Positions 46,201 to 53,863 of a DNA stretch of 64,000 nt are shown here, piece after piece (the stretch's first letter is position 1; each line of letters begins with the position of its first letter). Under the pieces are notes generated by a model. It had not been told where the DNA came from, did no database searches, and saw nothing but the letters and a program-made list of their open reading frames with translations. Both the position numbers and the translations under genes were made by a program. The stretch is from NCBI GenBank assembly GCA_963838385.1, contig CAWIRE010000014.1, positions 138,347-202,346 of the forward strand. The letters are read 5' to 3'. The stretch comes from DAHUYF01 sp963838385 (lineage in GTDB: Bacteria; Pseudomonadota; Alphaproteobacteria; ATCC43930; CGMCC-115725).

Positions 46201-46723
46201 CGAGGCGGTGGCGCGCTACCTCTTCAAGCTGATGGCCTACAAGGACGAGTACGAGGTGGCGCGGCTCTACAGCGACGGCACATTCCGGCGCAAGCTCGAG
46301 CGGCAGTTCGAGGGCGATTTCAGGCTCGAGTTCCACCTCGCGCCGCCGCTTCTCGCCGAACGCGACCCAAGGACGGGTCATCTCAAGAAGCGCCGCTACG
46401 GCGCCTGGATGCTGCGCGCCTTCGGCGTGCTGGCGAGATTGAAGTTCCTGCGCGGCACGGCGCTCGATCCGTTCGGCCGCAGCGCGGAGCGGCGGACCGA
46501 GCGCGCGCTCATCGGCGAGTACGAGGCCCTGCTCGAGGAGCTTCTCGCCGGCCTCACGCGCGACAGCCACGCGGTCGCGGTCGAGCTGGCGAGCCTGCCC
46601 GACGAGATCCGCGGCTACGGCCACGTCAAGCAGGCGAACCTCGCCCGGGCGCGCGCCCGGCAGGAGAAGCTGCTCGCGGAGTTCCGCGCGCCGCCGGCGC
46701 CGCACGCGATCGCCGCGGAATGA
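43256..46723 (+). CDS. Fused indolepyruvate ferredoxin oxidoreductase
   Basis: An 1155-residue thiamine-diphosphate enzyme that oxidatively decarboxylates aryl-2-oxoacids with ferredoxin. The pyrimidine-binding half is N-terminal (SGIQALVRLPLLQRRRDL, then TAGFISGYRGSPLGGLDQNLW). The TPP-binding half (YFCSGCPHNTSTKVPEGS, then IGCHYMAIWMDRD, then YTQMGGEGVPWIGQAPF) is in the middle. A cysteine-rich cluster region (CEGCGDC, then CNKDYSCVEGFCPSF) and a gamma-type domain (VAGVGGTGVVTIGALLGMAAHLEGKG) follow near the C-terminus. The extra ~300-residue C-terminal region is usual for the fused bacterial form. A palindrome at 43156-43201 precedes it and a terminator follows. Confidence 0.95.
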   Translation: MTLATVTLDDKYTIDTGRIYLSGIQALVRLPLLQRRRDLASGLNTAGFISGYRGSPLGGLDQNLWHAQRLLEQHHIRFQPGINEDLAATAIWGSQQTNLFPGAKYDGVFALWYGKGPGVDRTGDVFKHANATGTARHGGVLVVAGDDHAAKSSTLPHQSEYAFIDASIPVLNPAGVQDILDLGLYGWAMSRFSGCWVGFKAIAETMDNSASVHADPQRVAIALPEDFALPPGGLNIRWPDYNALEIERRLRRWKLPAVQAFARANRLDRVTLESPRARLGILATGKSYLDVRQALSDLGIDDALAAAIGLRLYKVALSWPLEPEGARRFAAGLEEILVVEEKRPVVERQLKDILYDMSARPRIVGKEDERGAPLLAATGELDPMQVARAIAARIARFHPSPRIADRIAYLDARERQLRTAKAPLERIPYFCSGCPHNTSTKVPEGSRATAGIGCHYMAIWMDRDTATYTQMGGEGVPWIGQAPFTETPHIFANLGDGTYYHSGILAIRAALAAGVTITYKLLYNDAVAMTGGQPIEGHPTVPQITRQLAAEGVRRITIVSDEPDKYPADAGIAPGVDICHREKLDEVQRRLRETPGVTVLIYDQTCAAEKRRRRKRGTFPDPAKRVFINELVCEGCGDCSRASNCLSVVPVETEFGRKRAIDQSSCNKDYSCVEGFCPSFVTVHGGNLRKHHAPADHEEFPALPEPALPSLAEPYNILVAGVGGTGVVTIGALLGMAAHLEGKGCSVLDMTGLAQKGGAVLSHIRIGGAPEDLHAARIVTGGAQLLLGCDIVVAATPDGLARLKDGASRAVINRHETITGAFTRDPDIAFPEADLERAITTAVGEARAEFIDATRLATALTGDSIATNLFLAGYAWQRGLIPVSAAAIERAIELNAVAVDVNRHAFRWGRWAAADRAAVERVAAPDAPAAERLSQTLDEIIARRVDFLTRYQNAAYARRYERLARRAERAERQLAPGAAGFAEAVARYLFKLMAYKDEYEVARLYSDGTFRRKLERQFEGDFRLEFHLAPPLLAERDPRTGHLKKRRYGAWMLRAFGVLARLKFLRGTALDPFGRSAERRTERALIGEYEALLEELLAGLTRDSHAVAVELASLPDEIRGYGHVKQANLARARARQEKLLAEFRAPPAPHAIAAE

Positions 46724-46732
46724 GCCGACGGT

Positions 46733-46759
46733 AGCACGTCGTCGTGCTCGGTAATTTTT
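46733..46759 (+). terminator. Rho-independent terminator after the ferredoxin oxidoreductase gene
   Basis: AGCACG (46733-46738), a TCGT loop, CGTGCT (46743-46748) and a T-run at 46754-46759 after CGGTAA fit a short intrinsic terminator a few bases past the stop codon. Confidence 0.65.
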
Positions 46760-46873
46760 AGTATCCCGACCCCGCCGGGAACAGACAAGCGGGGGAGCTC
46801 GCAGGGACGCCAGGGTGTTGCAACTTCGGGCATGGGCGGCGCGGCAGATCCGCGACCGCCGACGGAGAGACCC

Positions 46874-47254
46874 ATGCGGATGATCCCGACGGCTATCGCC
46901 GCTTCACTCTTCACCCTGCTGCCGCTCGCCGCCGGCGCGCAGGACGACGGAACACGGCAGCGCGACGCCAAGGCCCCGGCCTGCCAGGCCTGGGATCGCG
47001 GCGCCGCGGCGCGCGAGAACGGCTGGACGCTCAAGGAGCTGCCGGGACCGCAGCGCTGGGCGCTGCTCAGCTATTACGACAAGCGCGTGGCGCCGCGCAC
47101 CAACGCGGCCTCCGACGATGTCGTCGTCGCCACCAATCCCGACTGGCCGGTGCTGCGCGTCATCATCGTGCGCGGCGACTGCATCATCGATATCGGGCAG
47201 ATGGGCCCCGAGGTGCTGGAACGCATCCTGCGCGATGCGGGCACGCCGATATGA
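46874..47254 (+). CDS. Small exported protein of unknown function
   Basis: A 126-residue protein with a clear signal peptide (MRMIPTAIAASLFTLLPLAAGA, cleaved about residue 22). Mature part has two cysteines (PACQAWDRG and VRGDCIIDIGQMG) that could form a disulfide. No family is recognised. GGAGAGA precedes the ATG at 46874. Its stop overlaps the next gene's start by 4 bp, so the two are likely translated together. Confidence 0.7.
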   Translation: MRMIPTAIAASLFTLLPLAAGAQDDGTRQRDAKAPACQAWDRGAAARENGWTLKELPGPQRWALLSYYDKRVAPRTNAASDDVVVATNPDWPVLRVIIVRGDCIIDIGQMGPEVLERILRDAGTPI

Positions 47255-47667
47255 GCGTCGAGGGTGCGGCGGAGCCGGCGCGGCTTCGCCCGCGCCGGCA
47301 GGTCAAGCTCGCGCCGGCGCTGCTCGCTGCCGCGGCGATCGCCCTCGCCGGTGCCGCCGCCCGCGCCCGCCCGCCGGATAACGCCGACCCGGCGCTGGCG
47401 CCCTGGTTCCGGTCGCTGCGCTCGGCGGAGGGCGGCCTGTGCTGCTCGCAGGCCGATTGCCGGCCGGTCCAGTTCCGCGAGCGCGGCGACCATTACGAGG
47501 TGCTGATCGGCAAGCAGTACGGGCCCGACGTCCGGGAGCATTGGGAAGAGGTGCCGGCGAACAGCGTGCTGAACAAGACCGACAATCCCACCGGCAGCGC
47601 CATCGCCTGCTGGACGCCCTACACCCATCCCAGAGTGCTCTGCTTCGTGCGGCCGGCGGAGAGCTGA
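47251..47667 (+). CDS. Small exported cysteine-rich protein of unknown function
   Basis: A 138-residue protein with an N-terminal basic and hydrophobic stretch (about 18-40, VKLAPALLAAAAIALAGAAARA) suitable for export. The mature part has the pattern GGLCCSQADCRPVQFRE and later IACWTPYTHPRVLCFVRP, which gives paired cysteines. It is coupled to the previous gene by a 4-bp overlap. I recognise the GLCCSxxDC pattern as one found in uncharacterised alphaproteobacterial secreted proteins, but no function is known. Confidence 0.65.
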   Translation: MSVEGAAEPARLRPRRQVKLAPALLAAAAIALAGAAARARPPDNADPALAPWFRSLRSAEGGLCCSQADCRPVQFRERGDHYEVLIGKQYGPDVREHWEEVPANSVLNKTDNPTGSAIACWTPYTHPRVLCFVRPAES

Positions 47668-47688
47668 CAGCCCGCCGCGGCTAATCCC

Positions 47689-47991
47689 CTATCGCCGCCC
47701 GCCGCTGCGGCGCTTGGGCTCGGCTTCCTCCTCGCCGGAGGCTTCCGGCAGCATGCCGAGCGCGCGCATATAGGTGTCGAGCAGCGCCTCCTGCTCGTCG
47801 AGATCGTCCTGGTCGGTGCGGCGAATCTTGATGATCTGGCGCATGATCTTCACGTCGAAGCCGTTGCCTTTGGCCTCGGCGAAGACTTCCTTGATGTCCT
47901 CGGCCAGCGCCCGCTTCTCTTCCTCGAGCCGTTCGATGCGCTCGATGAAGGATTTCAAGCGCTCGCCGGCAATGCCGCCGACATCGGGCAT
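47689..47991 (-). CDS. gapR: GapR / DUF2312 nucleoid protein
   Basis: A 100-residue protein with the DUF2312 coiled coil (about 8-75): LKSFIERIERLEEEKRALAEDIKEVFAEAKGNGFDVKIMRQIIKIR, followed by DQDDLDEQEALLDTYMRALGM. In Caulobacter this family binds overtwisted, AT-rich DNA and supports replication and transcription. The C-terminal tail (EEEAEPKRRSGGRR) is longer than the core and mixed acidic/basic. GAGGGGG precedes the ATG at 47991. Confidence 0.9.
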   Translation of the reverse strand: MPDVGGIAGERLKSFIERIERLEEEKRALAEDIKEVFAEAKGNGFDVKIMRQIIKIRRTDQDDLDEQEALLDTYMRALGMLPEASGEEEAEPKRRSGGRR

Positions 47992-48086
47992 AAGGTCCCC
48001 CTCAGGTTTGGCTTTGCCCGACCCTATCGGAGCGCGCCGCGCCGCGCAAGCGATGCGCGCGGGCCGCGACACTCGACGCGCATGGC

Positions 48087-48371
48087 TCAGTGCTTGTGGC
48101 TCTCGCCGGCGACGGGTTTCTTCTCGTCCTTCTGGTACGTCGCCTTCCATTCCTCGTAGGGCATGCCGTAGACGATCCGACGCGCCTCGGGATCGGGGAG
48201 CGTGATGCCGCGCTCCGCCGCCGCCTCGCGATACCAGCGCGACAGGCAGTTGCGGCAGAAGCCGGCGAGGTTCATGAGATCGAGGTTCTGCACGTCGGTG
48301 CGCTCGCGCAGATGCTGCACCAGGCGGCGGAACGAGGCCGCCTCGAGATCGGTGCGGGTCTTGTCGTCCAT
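48087..48371 (-). CDS. DUF1244 family protein
   Basis: A 94-residue protein matching DUF1244: RRLVQHLRERTDVQNLDLMNLAGFCRNCLSRWYREAA and GMPYEEWKATYQ. The cysteine pair in FCRNCLSRW is invariant in the family. Function unknown. It is downstream of a single-domain response regulator on the same strand (152-bp gap) and upstream of gapR. Confidence 0.85.
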   Translation of the reverse strand: MDDKTRTDLEAASFRRLVQHLRERTDVQNLDLMNLAGFCRNCLSRWYREAAAERGITLPDPEARRIVYGMPYEEWKATYQKDEKKPVAGESHKH

Positions 48372-48523
48372 CGCTCTATTCTCCGTCACGGCCGGACTGC
48401 ATCCACCTATTGTGGGGGGCCGAAGGGGCGATTGCCAGAGGCGGGCCCGACCGCCGGCAGCTCTGCCACACAGGCGTGCGAGGCGAGTGTCGCCCGCGCC
48501 GCTCAATCCCGAGATGAGGCTCG

Positions 48524-48883
48524 TCAGCTCGCCAGCGCGGAGCGGACCTCGCTGACCAGCTCCTCCGTGCTGATCGGCTTGCGCAGCACCTTGCCGATCG
48601 CCTCCGTGGTCGGCAGGTCGTAGGCGCTGACATAGAGCACCTTCACGCCGAGCCGGCGCATCCGCGCCATGCGCGCCAGCGCGAAGCCGTGGATGCCGGC
48701 CGGCATGACGATGTCGGTGACCAGCAAATCAACCGGCTTCTCCGACTGCAGAACCTCGAGCGCATCGATATAGTTCTTGGCCGACGAAACCGCGAAGCCC
48801 GCCTCTTCCAGCGCCTTGCCCGCGGAGTAGCGAAAGCCCTCCTCGTCATCAACAAGGAGGATCGTGGGAGTGGTGGCAGGCAT
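48524..48883 (-). CDS. Single-domain response regulator (CheY-like)
   Basis: A 119-residue receiver domain. The acidic pocket is in ILLVDDEEGFRYS, the phospho-acceptor aspartate is in LLVTDIVMPAGIHG, the conserved Ser/Thr is in VLYVSAYD and the lysine in VLRKPIS. There is no output domain. The ATG at 48883 (MPATTPTILL) has GGAG at good spacing; an earlier ATG at 48910 adds nine residues. It is divergent from the stressosome operon, which ends in two hybrid kinases. It may therefore be a phosphorelay output or intermediate of that system, but this is inferred only from position. Confidence 0.88.
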   Translation of the reverse strand: MPATTPTILLVDDEEGFRYSAGKALEEAGFAVSSAKNYIDALEVLQSEKPVDLLVTDIVMPAGIHGFALARMARMRRLGVKVLYVSAYDLPTTEAIGKVLRKPISTEELVSEVRSALAS

Positions 48884-49108
48884 TGCAGCGTTCTCCGGAG
48901 TTGCGATCACGGGCCCGCGTCCTGATAAAGGGCACCTTGATCCCCGTGCGTCAGCTTAGACTCGCTGGGCAAATCGGCGCAAGCCAATTGCTCCTTTGGG
49001 GCTAAGCCGTGGAACTATAACGAGAATGGCCGACGCGGCGGCGCCGGGTGCGCCGTTGCACGGTCCTCTGGCGTTATCCGATCATCCGATCGCAGAAGAG
49101 GGGGTTTC
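48884..49108. promoter_or_regulatory. Divergent region between response regulator and stressosome operon
   Basis: About 225 bp that must contain both promoters. A GGAAC at about 49011 was considered as an EcfG-type -35, but no matching CGTT lies at the required 16-17 bp spacing. No clear palindromic operator is seen. Confidence 0.35.
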
Positions 49109-49987
49109 ATGGCACAAAAGGCCGAGACGATCCTGGCCGCGTTGATCACCCGGTGGCAGAAGCTGCTGCTCGAGGAGTGGCTCGCGCAGCAGGCGGGCAT
49201 GGCCGGTTCCGGCGCCATCACCGCCGACACCGACACCAAGGAATACTGCACACGCTTCCTCGCCGAGCTGCGTGCCGGGCTCGCCGCCGGCGAGGTCGCC
49301 GACATCCGCGGTTCCGGCTGGAGCGGCATGCGCGAGCTGCTGGAAGAGGTCTCGCGCTCCCGCGTGGCGAAAGGCTTCTCCCCGTCCGAGACCGCCTCGT
49401 TCGTATTCTCGCTGAAGGGACCGCTCTTCGCCCTGATCCAGCGCGAGACCGGCGACAATGCCGGGCGGCTGGGCGCCGAGCTGCAGACGGCGTCGGCGCT
49501 CCTCGACACGCTCGGCCTCTACACCACCGAGGTGTATCAGAAGAACCGCGAGGAGGTCATCAACCGCCAGCAGGCGGAGATGCTGGAGCTGTCGACGCCG
49601 GTGGTCCGCCTCTGGGAGGGCATCGTCGCGGTTCCCCTGATCGGCACGCTCGACAGCAACCGCACCCAGGTGGTGATGGAGAACCTGCTGCAGCAGATCG
49701 TCAGCGCCGGCGCGCAGATCGCGATCATCGACATCACCGGCGTGCCCACCGTCGACACGCTGGTGGCGCAGCATCTGCTGAAGACGGTCTCGGCGGCGCG
49801 GCTCATGGGCGCGGATTGCATCATCAGCGGCATCCGGCCGCAGATCGCCCAGACCATCGTTCATCTCGGCGTCGAGCTCTCGGTCACCTCCAAGGCGAGC
49901 ATGGCCGGGGCGCTGGAACTCGCCCTGAAGCGCGTCGGCAAGATGGTGGTCGAGCGCCGGTCCAAGGCCGCGGCGGAGCGGGAATGA
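49109..49987 (+). CDS. rsbR: RsbR-type stressosome scaffold with STAS domain
   Basis: About 292 residues. The N-terminal ~150 residues are an all-helical sensor-like region (RsbRD-type, AAGVADIRGSGWSGMRELLEEV-like). The C-terminal STAS domain (about 162-285) begins VPLIGTLDSNRTQVVMENLLQQIV. The two phosphorylatable threonines of RsbR proteins are both present, Thr217 (GVPTVDT) and Thr249 (GIRPQIAQTIV). The gene is first in an operon with rsbS (4-bp overlap). It would form the stressosome shell with RsbS. The input signal is unknown: no heme, flavin or membrane motif is visible in the N-terminus. Confidence 0.93.
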   Translation: MAQKAETILAALITRWQKLLLEEWLAQQAGMAGSGAITADTDTKEYCTRFLAELRAGLAAGEVADIRGSGWSGMRELLEEVSRSRVAKGFSPSETASFVFSLKGPLFALIQRETGDNAGRLGAELQTASALLDTLGLYTTEVYQKNREEVINRQQAEMLELSTPVVRLWEGIVAVPLIGTLDSNRTQVVMENLLQQIVSAGAQIAIIDITGVPTVDTLVAQHLLKTVSAARLMGADCIISGIRPQIAQTIVHLGVELSVTSKASMAGALELALKRVGKMVVERRSKAAAERE

Positions 49988-50376
49988 TGGAGCAGATCCC
50001 GATCCTCATGGTCGGCGATTGCCTTCTGGTCAGCATTCAGGTCGACATGCACGACCAGCTTGCGCTCGCGCTCCAGGACAGCCTGATGACCAGGATCGTC
50101 GAGACCAGCGCGCGCGGCGTGATGATCGACATCTCGGCCCTACAGTTCGTCGATTCCTTCATCGGGCGCCTCCTCAACAACATCGCTTCCATGGCGCGGG
50201 TGCTCGACGCCGCGACCGTCGTCGTCGGCATGCAACCCGCCGTCGCCATCACCCTCGTCGAGCTCGGGCTGACCCTGAGCGGCGTCAGGACCGCCCTCAA
50301 CGTGGACAAGGGCCTCGCCCTGATCCGGCGCATCATCGACGACGAGGAGCGCGAGCTTGATCGTCGAGAAGGATGA
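49984..50376 (+). CDS. rsbS: RsbS-type STAS antagonist
   Basis: A 130-residue single STAS domain. The phosphorylated serine is preserved as Ser58 in LQFVDSFIGRLLNN, matching the RsbS VDSF motif. It overlaps the rsbR stop by 4 bp, and its own end overlaps the rsbT start by 20 bp, so the three are tightly coupled. In the classical system RsbS holds the RsbT kinase in the stressosome until phosphorylated. Confidence 0.93.
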   Translation: MMEQIPILMVGDCLLVSIQVDMHDQLALALQDSLMTRIVETSARGVMIDISALQFVDSFIGRLLNNIASMARVLDAATVVVGMQPAVAITLVELGLTLSGVRTALNVDKGLALIRRIIDDEERELDRREG

Positions 50377-50761
50377 GACGATCCCCGTGCGCAGCCCCGA
50401 GGATGTCGTGCGTGTCCGGCGCGAGGTGCGCGAGCGCGCGGTGGCGATCGGCTTCGGCCTGGTCGACCAGACCAAGCTCGTCACCGCCGCGAGCGAGATC
50501 GCGCGCAACACGGTGGATTACGGCGGCGGCGGCACGCTGCGGATCGAGTGCGTGCGCCAGAGCAGCCGCCGCGGGCTGCGTCTCACCTTCAGCGATCACG
50601 GACCCGGCATCGCCGATCTCGAGCGGGCGATGACGGACGGCTATTCCACCGGCGGCGGGCTCGGGCTCGGGCTCAGCGGCGCCAAGCGGCTGTCGAGCGA
50701 ATTCGCGGTCCGCTCGAGCCCCGGCCAGGGCACGGTCGTCACGCTGGCGCGTTGGAAATAG
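50357..50761 (+). CDS. rsbT: RsbT-type serine/threonine kinase
   Basis: A 134-residue HATPase_c kinase with a TTG start. The N box is ASEIARNTVDYGGGG, G1 is DHGPGIAD, and G2 is TGGGLGLGLSGAKRL, all intact, so it should bind ATP. It would phosphorylate RsbR and RsbS and be released on stress. The usual partner for released RsbT in Bacillus, the RsbU phosphatase, is absent as a separate gene here. Confidence 0.93.
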   Translation: MIVEKDETIPVRSPEDVVRVRREVRERAVAIGFGLVDQTKLVTAASEIARNTVDYGGGGTLRIECVRQSSRRGLRLTFSDHGPGIADLERAMTDGYSTGGGLGLGLSGAKRLSSEFAVRSSPGQGTVVTLARWK

Positions 50762-50762
50762 C

Positions 50763-51734
50763 ATGCGCGCCCACGTCGCCGACCGCAGCCAGATCGCCGA
50801 AGCCCGCCGCCTCGCCGCCGCGCGCGCCCAGGCCGGCGGCTTCGACGAGACCGCCACGGGACGCATCGCGCTGGTGGCAACGGAAATGGCGACCAACCTG
50901 CTGAAGCATGCCGGCGAAGGCGAGATCCTGATCGAGACCCTCCCCGGCCCGGGCCTCGAGCTGATCGCGCTCGACAAGGGCCCGGGCATCGCCGATCTCC
51001 GCCGCGCGATGGAGGACGGCGCCTCGACCGCCGGAACGCCCGGAACCGGGCTCGGCGCGATCCGCCGCCAGGCCGATGCGTTCGCGGTCTGGTCGCGGCC
51101 GGGGCGCGGCACCGCCATCCTGGCGCGCTTCGGCAAGCGGTCCGGCCCCGCGCGGGTGCTGCTGGGCGCCGTGGCCGAGCCCTACCCCGGCGAGACCGTG
51201 TGCGGCGACGCCTGGAGCTTTGCCACCGCGAAGGCCGGCCCCACGCTGCTGCTGGCGGACGGGTCCGGGCACGGCGCCGCTGCCGCCGCCGCGGCCGGTG
51301 TCGCGACGAAGGTCTTCGCCGAGAGCGCCCGGCTCGAGCCGGCGCGCCAGATGACGGCCATCCATCAGGCGCTGGCGCCGACGCGCGGCGCGGCCGTGGG
51401 GCTCGCCTGCGTCGACGGCGAGGCCGGGCTGGTGCGCTTCGTCGGCGTCGGCAATATCGGCGCCGCGCTGGTGTCGCAAGGCGAGGTCAAGCGCATGATC
51501 TCGCACAACGGCACCGCGGGACACGTCGCCCCGCGCATCCGCGAGTTCACCTATCCCTATGCGGGCGAGGCGACGATCATCCTGCATTCCGACGGGCTCA
51601 CCGCGAAATGGGACCTCGCCGCCTATCCCGGCCTGGCCGCGAGCGATCCCAGCCTGCTGGCGGCGGTGCTGTTCCGCGATTTCCGGCGCGGCAAGGACGA
51701 TTGCGCCGTCGCCGTCATGCGGGTGACCGCGTGA
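50763..51734 (+). CDS. HATPase plus SpoIIE/PP2C phosphatase fusion (RsbX-like)
   Basis: About 323 residues. The N-terminal HATPase_c domain (about 1-130: TEMATNLLKHAGEGEI, DKGPGIADLRRAMED, GTPGTGLGAIRRQADAF) resembles RsbT/RsbW. The C-terminal PP2C-type domain (about 140-320) contains CGDAWSFATAKAGPTLLLADGSGHGAAAAAAA and the metal-binding late motif LHSDGLTAKW. It begins 1 bp after the rsbT stop and overlaps the following kinase gene by 4 bp. It most likely resets the stressosome by dephosphorylating RsbR/RsbS, as RsbX does. Confidence 0.9.
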   Translation: MRAHVADRSQIAEARRLAAARAQAGGFDETATGRIALVATEMATNLLKHAGEGEILIETLPGPGLELIALDKGPGIADLRRAMEDGASTAGTPGTGLGAIRRQADAFAVWSRPGRGTAILARFGKRSGPARVLLGAVAEPYPGETVCGDAWSFATAKAGPTLLLADGSGHGAAAAAAAGVATKVFAESARLEPARQMTAIHQALAPTRGAAVGLACVDGEAGLVRFVGVGNIGAALVSQGEVKRMISHNGTAGHVAPRIREFTYPYAGEATIILHSDGLTAKWDLAAYPGLAASDPSLLAAVLFRDFRRGKDDCAVAVMRVTA

Positions 51735-53863
51735 ACGCGCGCCTCCTCACCGTCGGCATCGAGCGCGAGACGGACATCGTTCTCGTCCGCGACCGCACCC
51801 GCCTGCTGGCGCGGCTCTTGGGCTTCGACACGCAGGATCAGACCCGCATCACGACGGCGGTGTCCGAGATCGTGCGCAACGCCTGGGACTATGGCGGCGG
51901 CGGCCGCATCGAATACTGGCTCGAAGGCGACGGCCCGCAAACGCTCGAGATCGCGGTGCGCGACCAGGGCAAAGGCATCCCGGACATCGACGCCATCCTC
52001 GCCGGCAGCTACCGCTCGGCCACCGGCATGGGGCTCGGCATCCTCGGCGCGCGGCGGCTGATGAGCAGCTTCGCGATCGAGACGGCACCGGGCCGCGGCA
52101 CCACCGTGCGCATGGGCAAGGCGCTGCCGCGCCGGGCGGCGCCGGTCGGCAAGAAGGATCTGGTCCACCTCGCCCAATCCCTCACCACCGGGCCGAGCGT
52201 CGACCCCCTGAGCGAGATCCGCTGGCAGAACCAGGAGATGCTGGTCCAGCTCGAGGAGCTGAACCGCCAGCAGGAAGAGCTCAGCCAGGTCAACCAGGAG
52301 CTGCAGGACACCAACCGCGGCGTCGTGGCGCTCTATGCCGAGCTCGACGAGCGCGCCGACCATCTGCGCCGCGCCGACGAGCTCAAATCGCGCTTCCTCT
52401 CCAATATGAGCCACGAGTTCCGCACGCCGCTCAATTCGATCCTGGCGCTGTCGCGGCTGCTGCTGTCGCGCGCGGACGGCGCGCTGACCGGCGAGCAGGA
52501 GCGGCAGATCCAGTACATCCGCAAGGCGGCGGAGACGCTCAGCGAGCTGGTCAACGATCTCCTCGACATCGCCAAGGTGGAGGCCGGCAAGACCGTCGTG
52601 GCGCCGACGGAGTTCACGGCCACGAACCTGTTCGGCGCGCTCCGGGGCATGCTCCGGCCGCTGCTCGTCGGCGACGCCGTGGCATTCGTGGTCGAGGACG
52701 CCGGCGACGTCCCCGCGCTCTTCACCGATGAAGGCAAGGTATCGCAGATCCTGCGCAATTTCGTCAGCAACGCGATCAAGTTCACGGAGCGCGGCGAGGT
52801 CCGCCTCTGGGCGCAGCACGAGGCCGGGGACGACTGCGTCGTCTTTGCCGTGCGCGATACCGGCATCGGCATTGCGCCCGAGGAGATCGACCTCATCTGG
52901 CAGGAATTCTCGCAGATCAACCACCCTTTGCAGAAGAAGGTGAAAGGCACCGGCCTCGGCCTGCCGCTGTCGAAGAAGCTCGCCGAGCTGCTCGGCGGCA
53001 AGGTCTCGGTCGAGAGCGCGCCGGGGCAAGGCTCGGTCTTCCGGCTGACGCTGCCGCGGGTCTATCGCGCGCCCGGCGAGGGCGGCGACAGCGAGGTCGA
53101 GTGGATCCCCGAGCCCGACCGCGTGCCGGTGCTGGCGATCGAGGACGACGCGGCCGACGCCTTCGCGCTCGAGCGCTCGCTGGCGGGCTCGCGCTATCAA
53201 CCGCTGCTGACGCGCAGCCTGGCCCAGGCGCGCCGCGCGCTGCAGCGCATCTCGCCGGTGGCCGTGCTGCTCGACATCATCCTGGTGGGCGAGGAAGGCT
53301 GGCGCTTCCTGCTGGAGCTGAAGCAGCATCCCGCCACCGAGAACATCCCGGTCATCGTCCTCTCCACCACGCAGGAAGAGCGCAAGGCGCGCAACCTCGG
53401 CGCCGACGAGTATCTCGGCAAGCCGGTCGAGCCGGCGCGCCTCCTCCAGGCGCTGGACACGCTCACCGGCGAGCGTTCGGTGACACGGGTGCTGGTGGTC
53501 GACGACGACGAGGTGTCGCGCTACCTCGTCCGCCAGCTGCTGCCGCGCGGCGCCTTCCAGCTGTCGGAGGCGAGCACGGGCGAGGAAGGGCTGCGGCGGC
53601 TGCGCGAGGATCCCCCCGACGTGGTGCTGCTCGACCTCAATATGCCGGGCCTGGACGGGTTCGCCTTTCTCGACCGGCTGGCGCGCGGCGATGACGCGCG
53701 GAGCATCCCCGCCGTGGTCGTGACCTCGATGAGCCTCACCGCCGAGCAGCGCCAGCGCCTCCACCCCGCCGCTCGCATCGTCGCCAAATCCGAGCTGTCC
53801 GCGGATGCGCTCGTCGCGGCCATCAAGCAGGCGCGCAACTCGCGCGAGGCCACCCCGGCATGA
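51731..53863 (+). CDS. Hybrid histidine kinase with N-terminal RsbT-like ATPase domain
   Basis: A 710-residue protein with GTG start. Residues 1-130 are a third RsbT-like HATPase domain (VSEIVRNAWDYGGGG, DQGKGIPD, SATGMGLGILGARRL). A coiled coil (about 165-215, VQLEELNRQQEELSQVNQELQ) leads into HisKA with His228 (NMSHEFRTPLN). A second HATPase_c domain follows (VSNAIKFTERGEV, DTGIGIAPEE, GTGLGLPLSKKLAELL) and then two receiver domains (AVLLDIILVGEEG and VVLLDLNMPGLDG). The N-terminal domain could let the kinase bind the stressosome in the way RsbT does, linking RsbRS release to phosphorelay. It overlaps both neighbours by 4 bp. Confidence 0.93.
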   Translation: MNARLLTVGIERETDIVLVRDRTRLLARLLGFDTQDQTRITTAVSEIVRNAWDYGGGGRIEYWLEGDGPQTLEIAVRDQGKGIPDIDAILAGSYRSATGMGLGILGARRLMSSFAIETAPGRGTTVRMGKALPRRAAPVGKKDLVHLAQSLTTGPSVDPLSEIRWQNQEMLVQLEELNRQQEELSQVNQELQDTNRGVVALYAELDERADHLRRADELKSRFLSNMSHEFRTPLNSILALSRLLLSRADGALTGEQERQIQYIRKAAETLSELVNDLLDIAKVEAGKTVVAPTEFTATNLFGALRGMLRPLLVGDAVAFVVEDAGDVPALFTDEGKVSQILRNFVSNAIKFTERGEVRLWAQHEAGDDCVVFAVRDTGIGIAPEEIDLIWQEFSQINHPLQKKVKGTGLGLPLSKKLAELLGGKVSVESAPGQGSVFRLTLPRVYRAPGEGGDSEVEWIPEPDRVPVLAIEDDAADAFALERSLAGSRYQPLLTRSLAQARRALQRISPVAVLLDIILVGEEGWRFLLELKQHPATENIPVIVLSTTQEERKARNLGADEYLGKPVEPARLLQALDTLTGERSVTRVLVVDDDEVSRYLVRQLLPRGAFQLSEASTGEEGLRRLREDPPDVVLLDLNMPGLDGFAFLDRLARGDDARSIPAVVVTSMSLTAEQRQRLHPAARIVAKSELSADALVAAIKQARNSREATPA

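Noticed and set aside
43202..46705. 1167-residue open frame on the minus strand
   Set aside because: It is antisense to the fused ferredoxin oxidoreductase across its whole length, consists of low-complexity Arg/Ala/Gly/Asp sequence, and has no motif. High GC content creates such shadow frames.
49005..49040. EcfG-type (general stress response) promoter upstream of rsbR
   Set aside because: GGAAC is present at about 49011, but no CGTT-like -10 lies 16-17 bp downstream.
51623..53764. 713-residue open frame on the minus strand
   Set aside because: It mirrors the hybrid kinase gene, whose domains and key residues are all clear on the plus strand.
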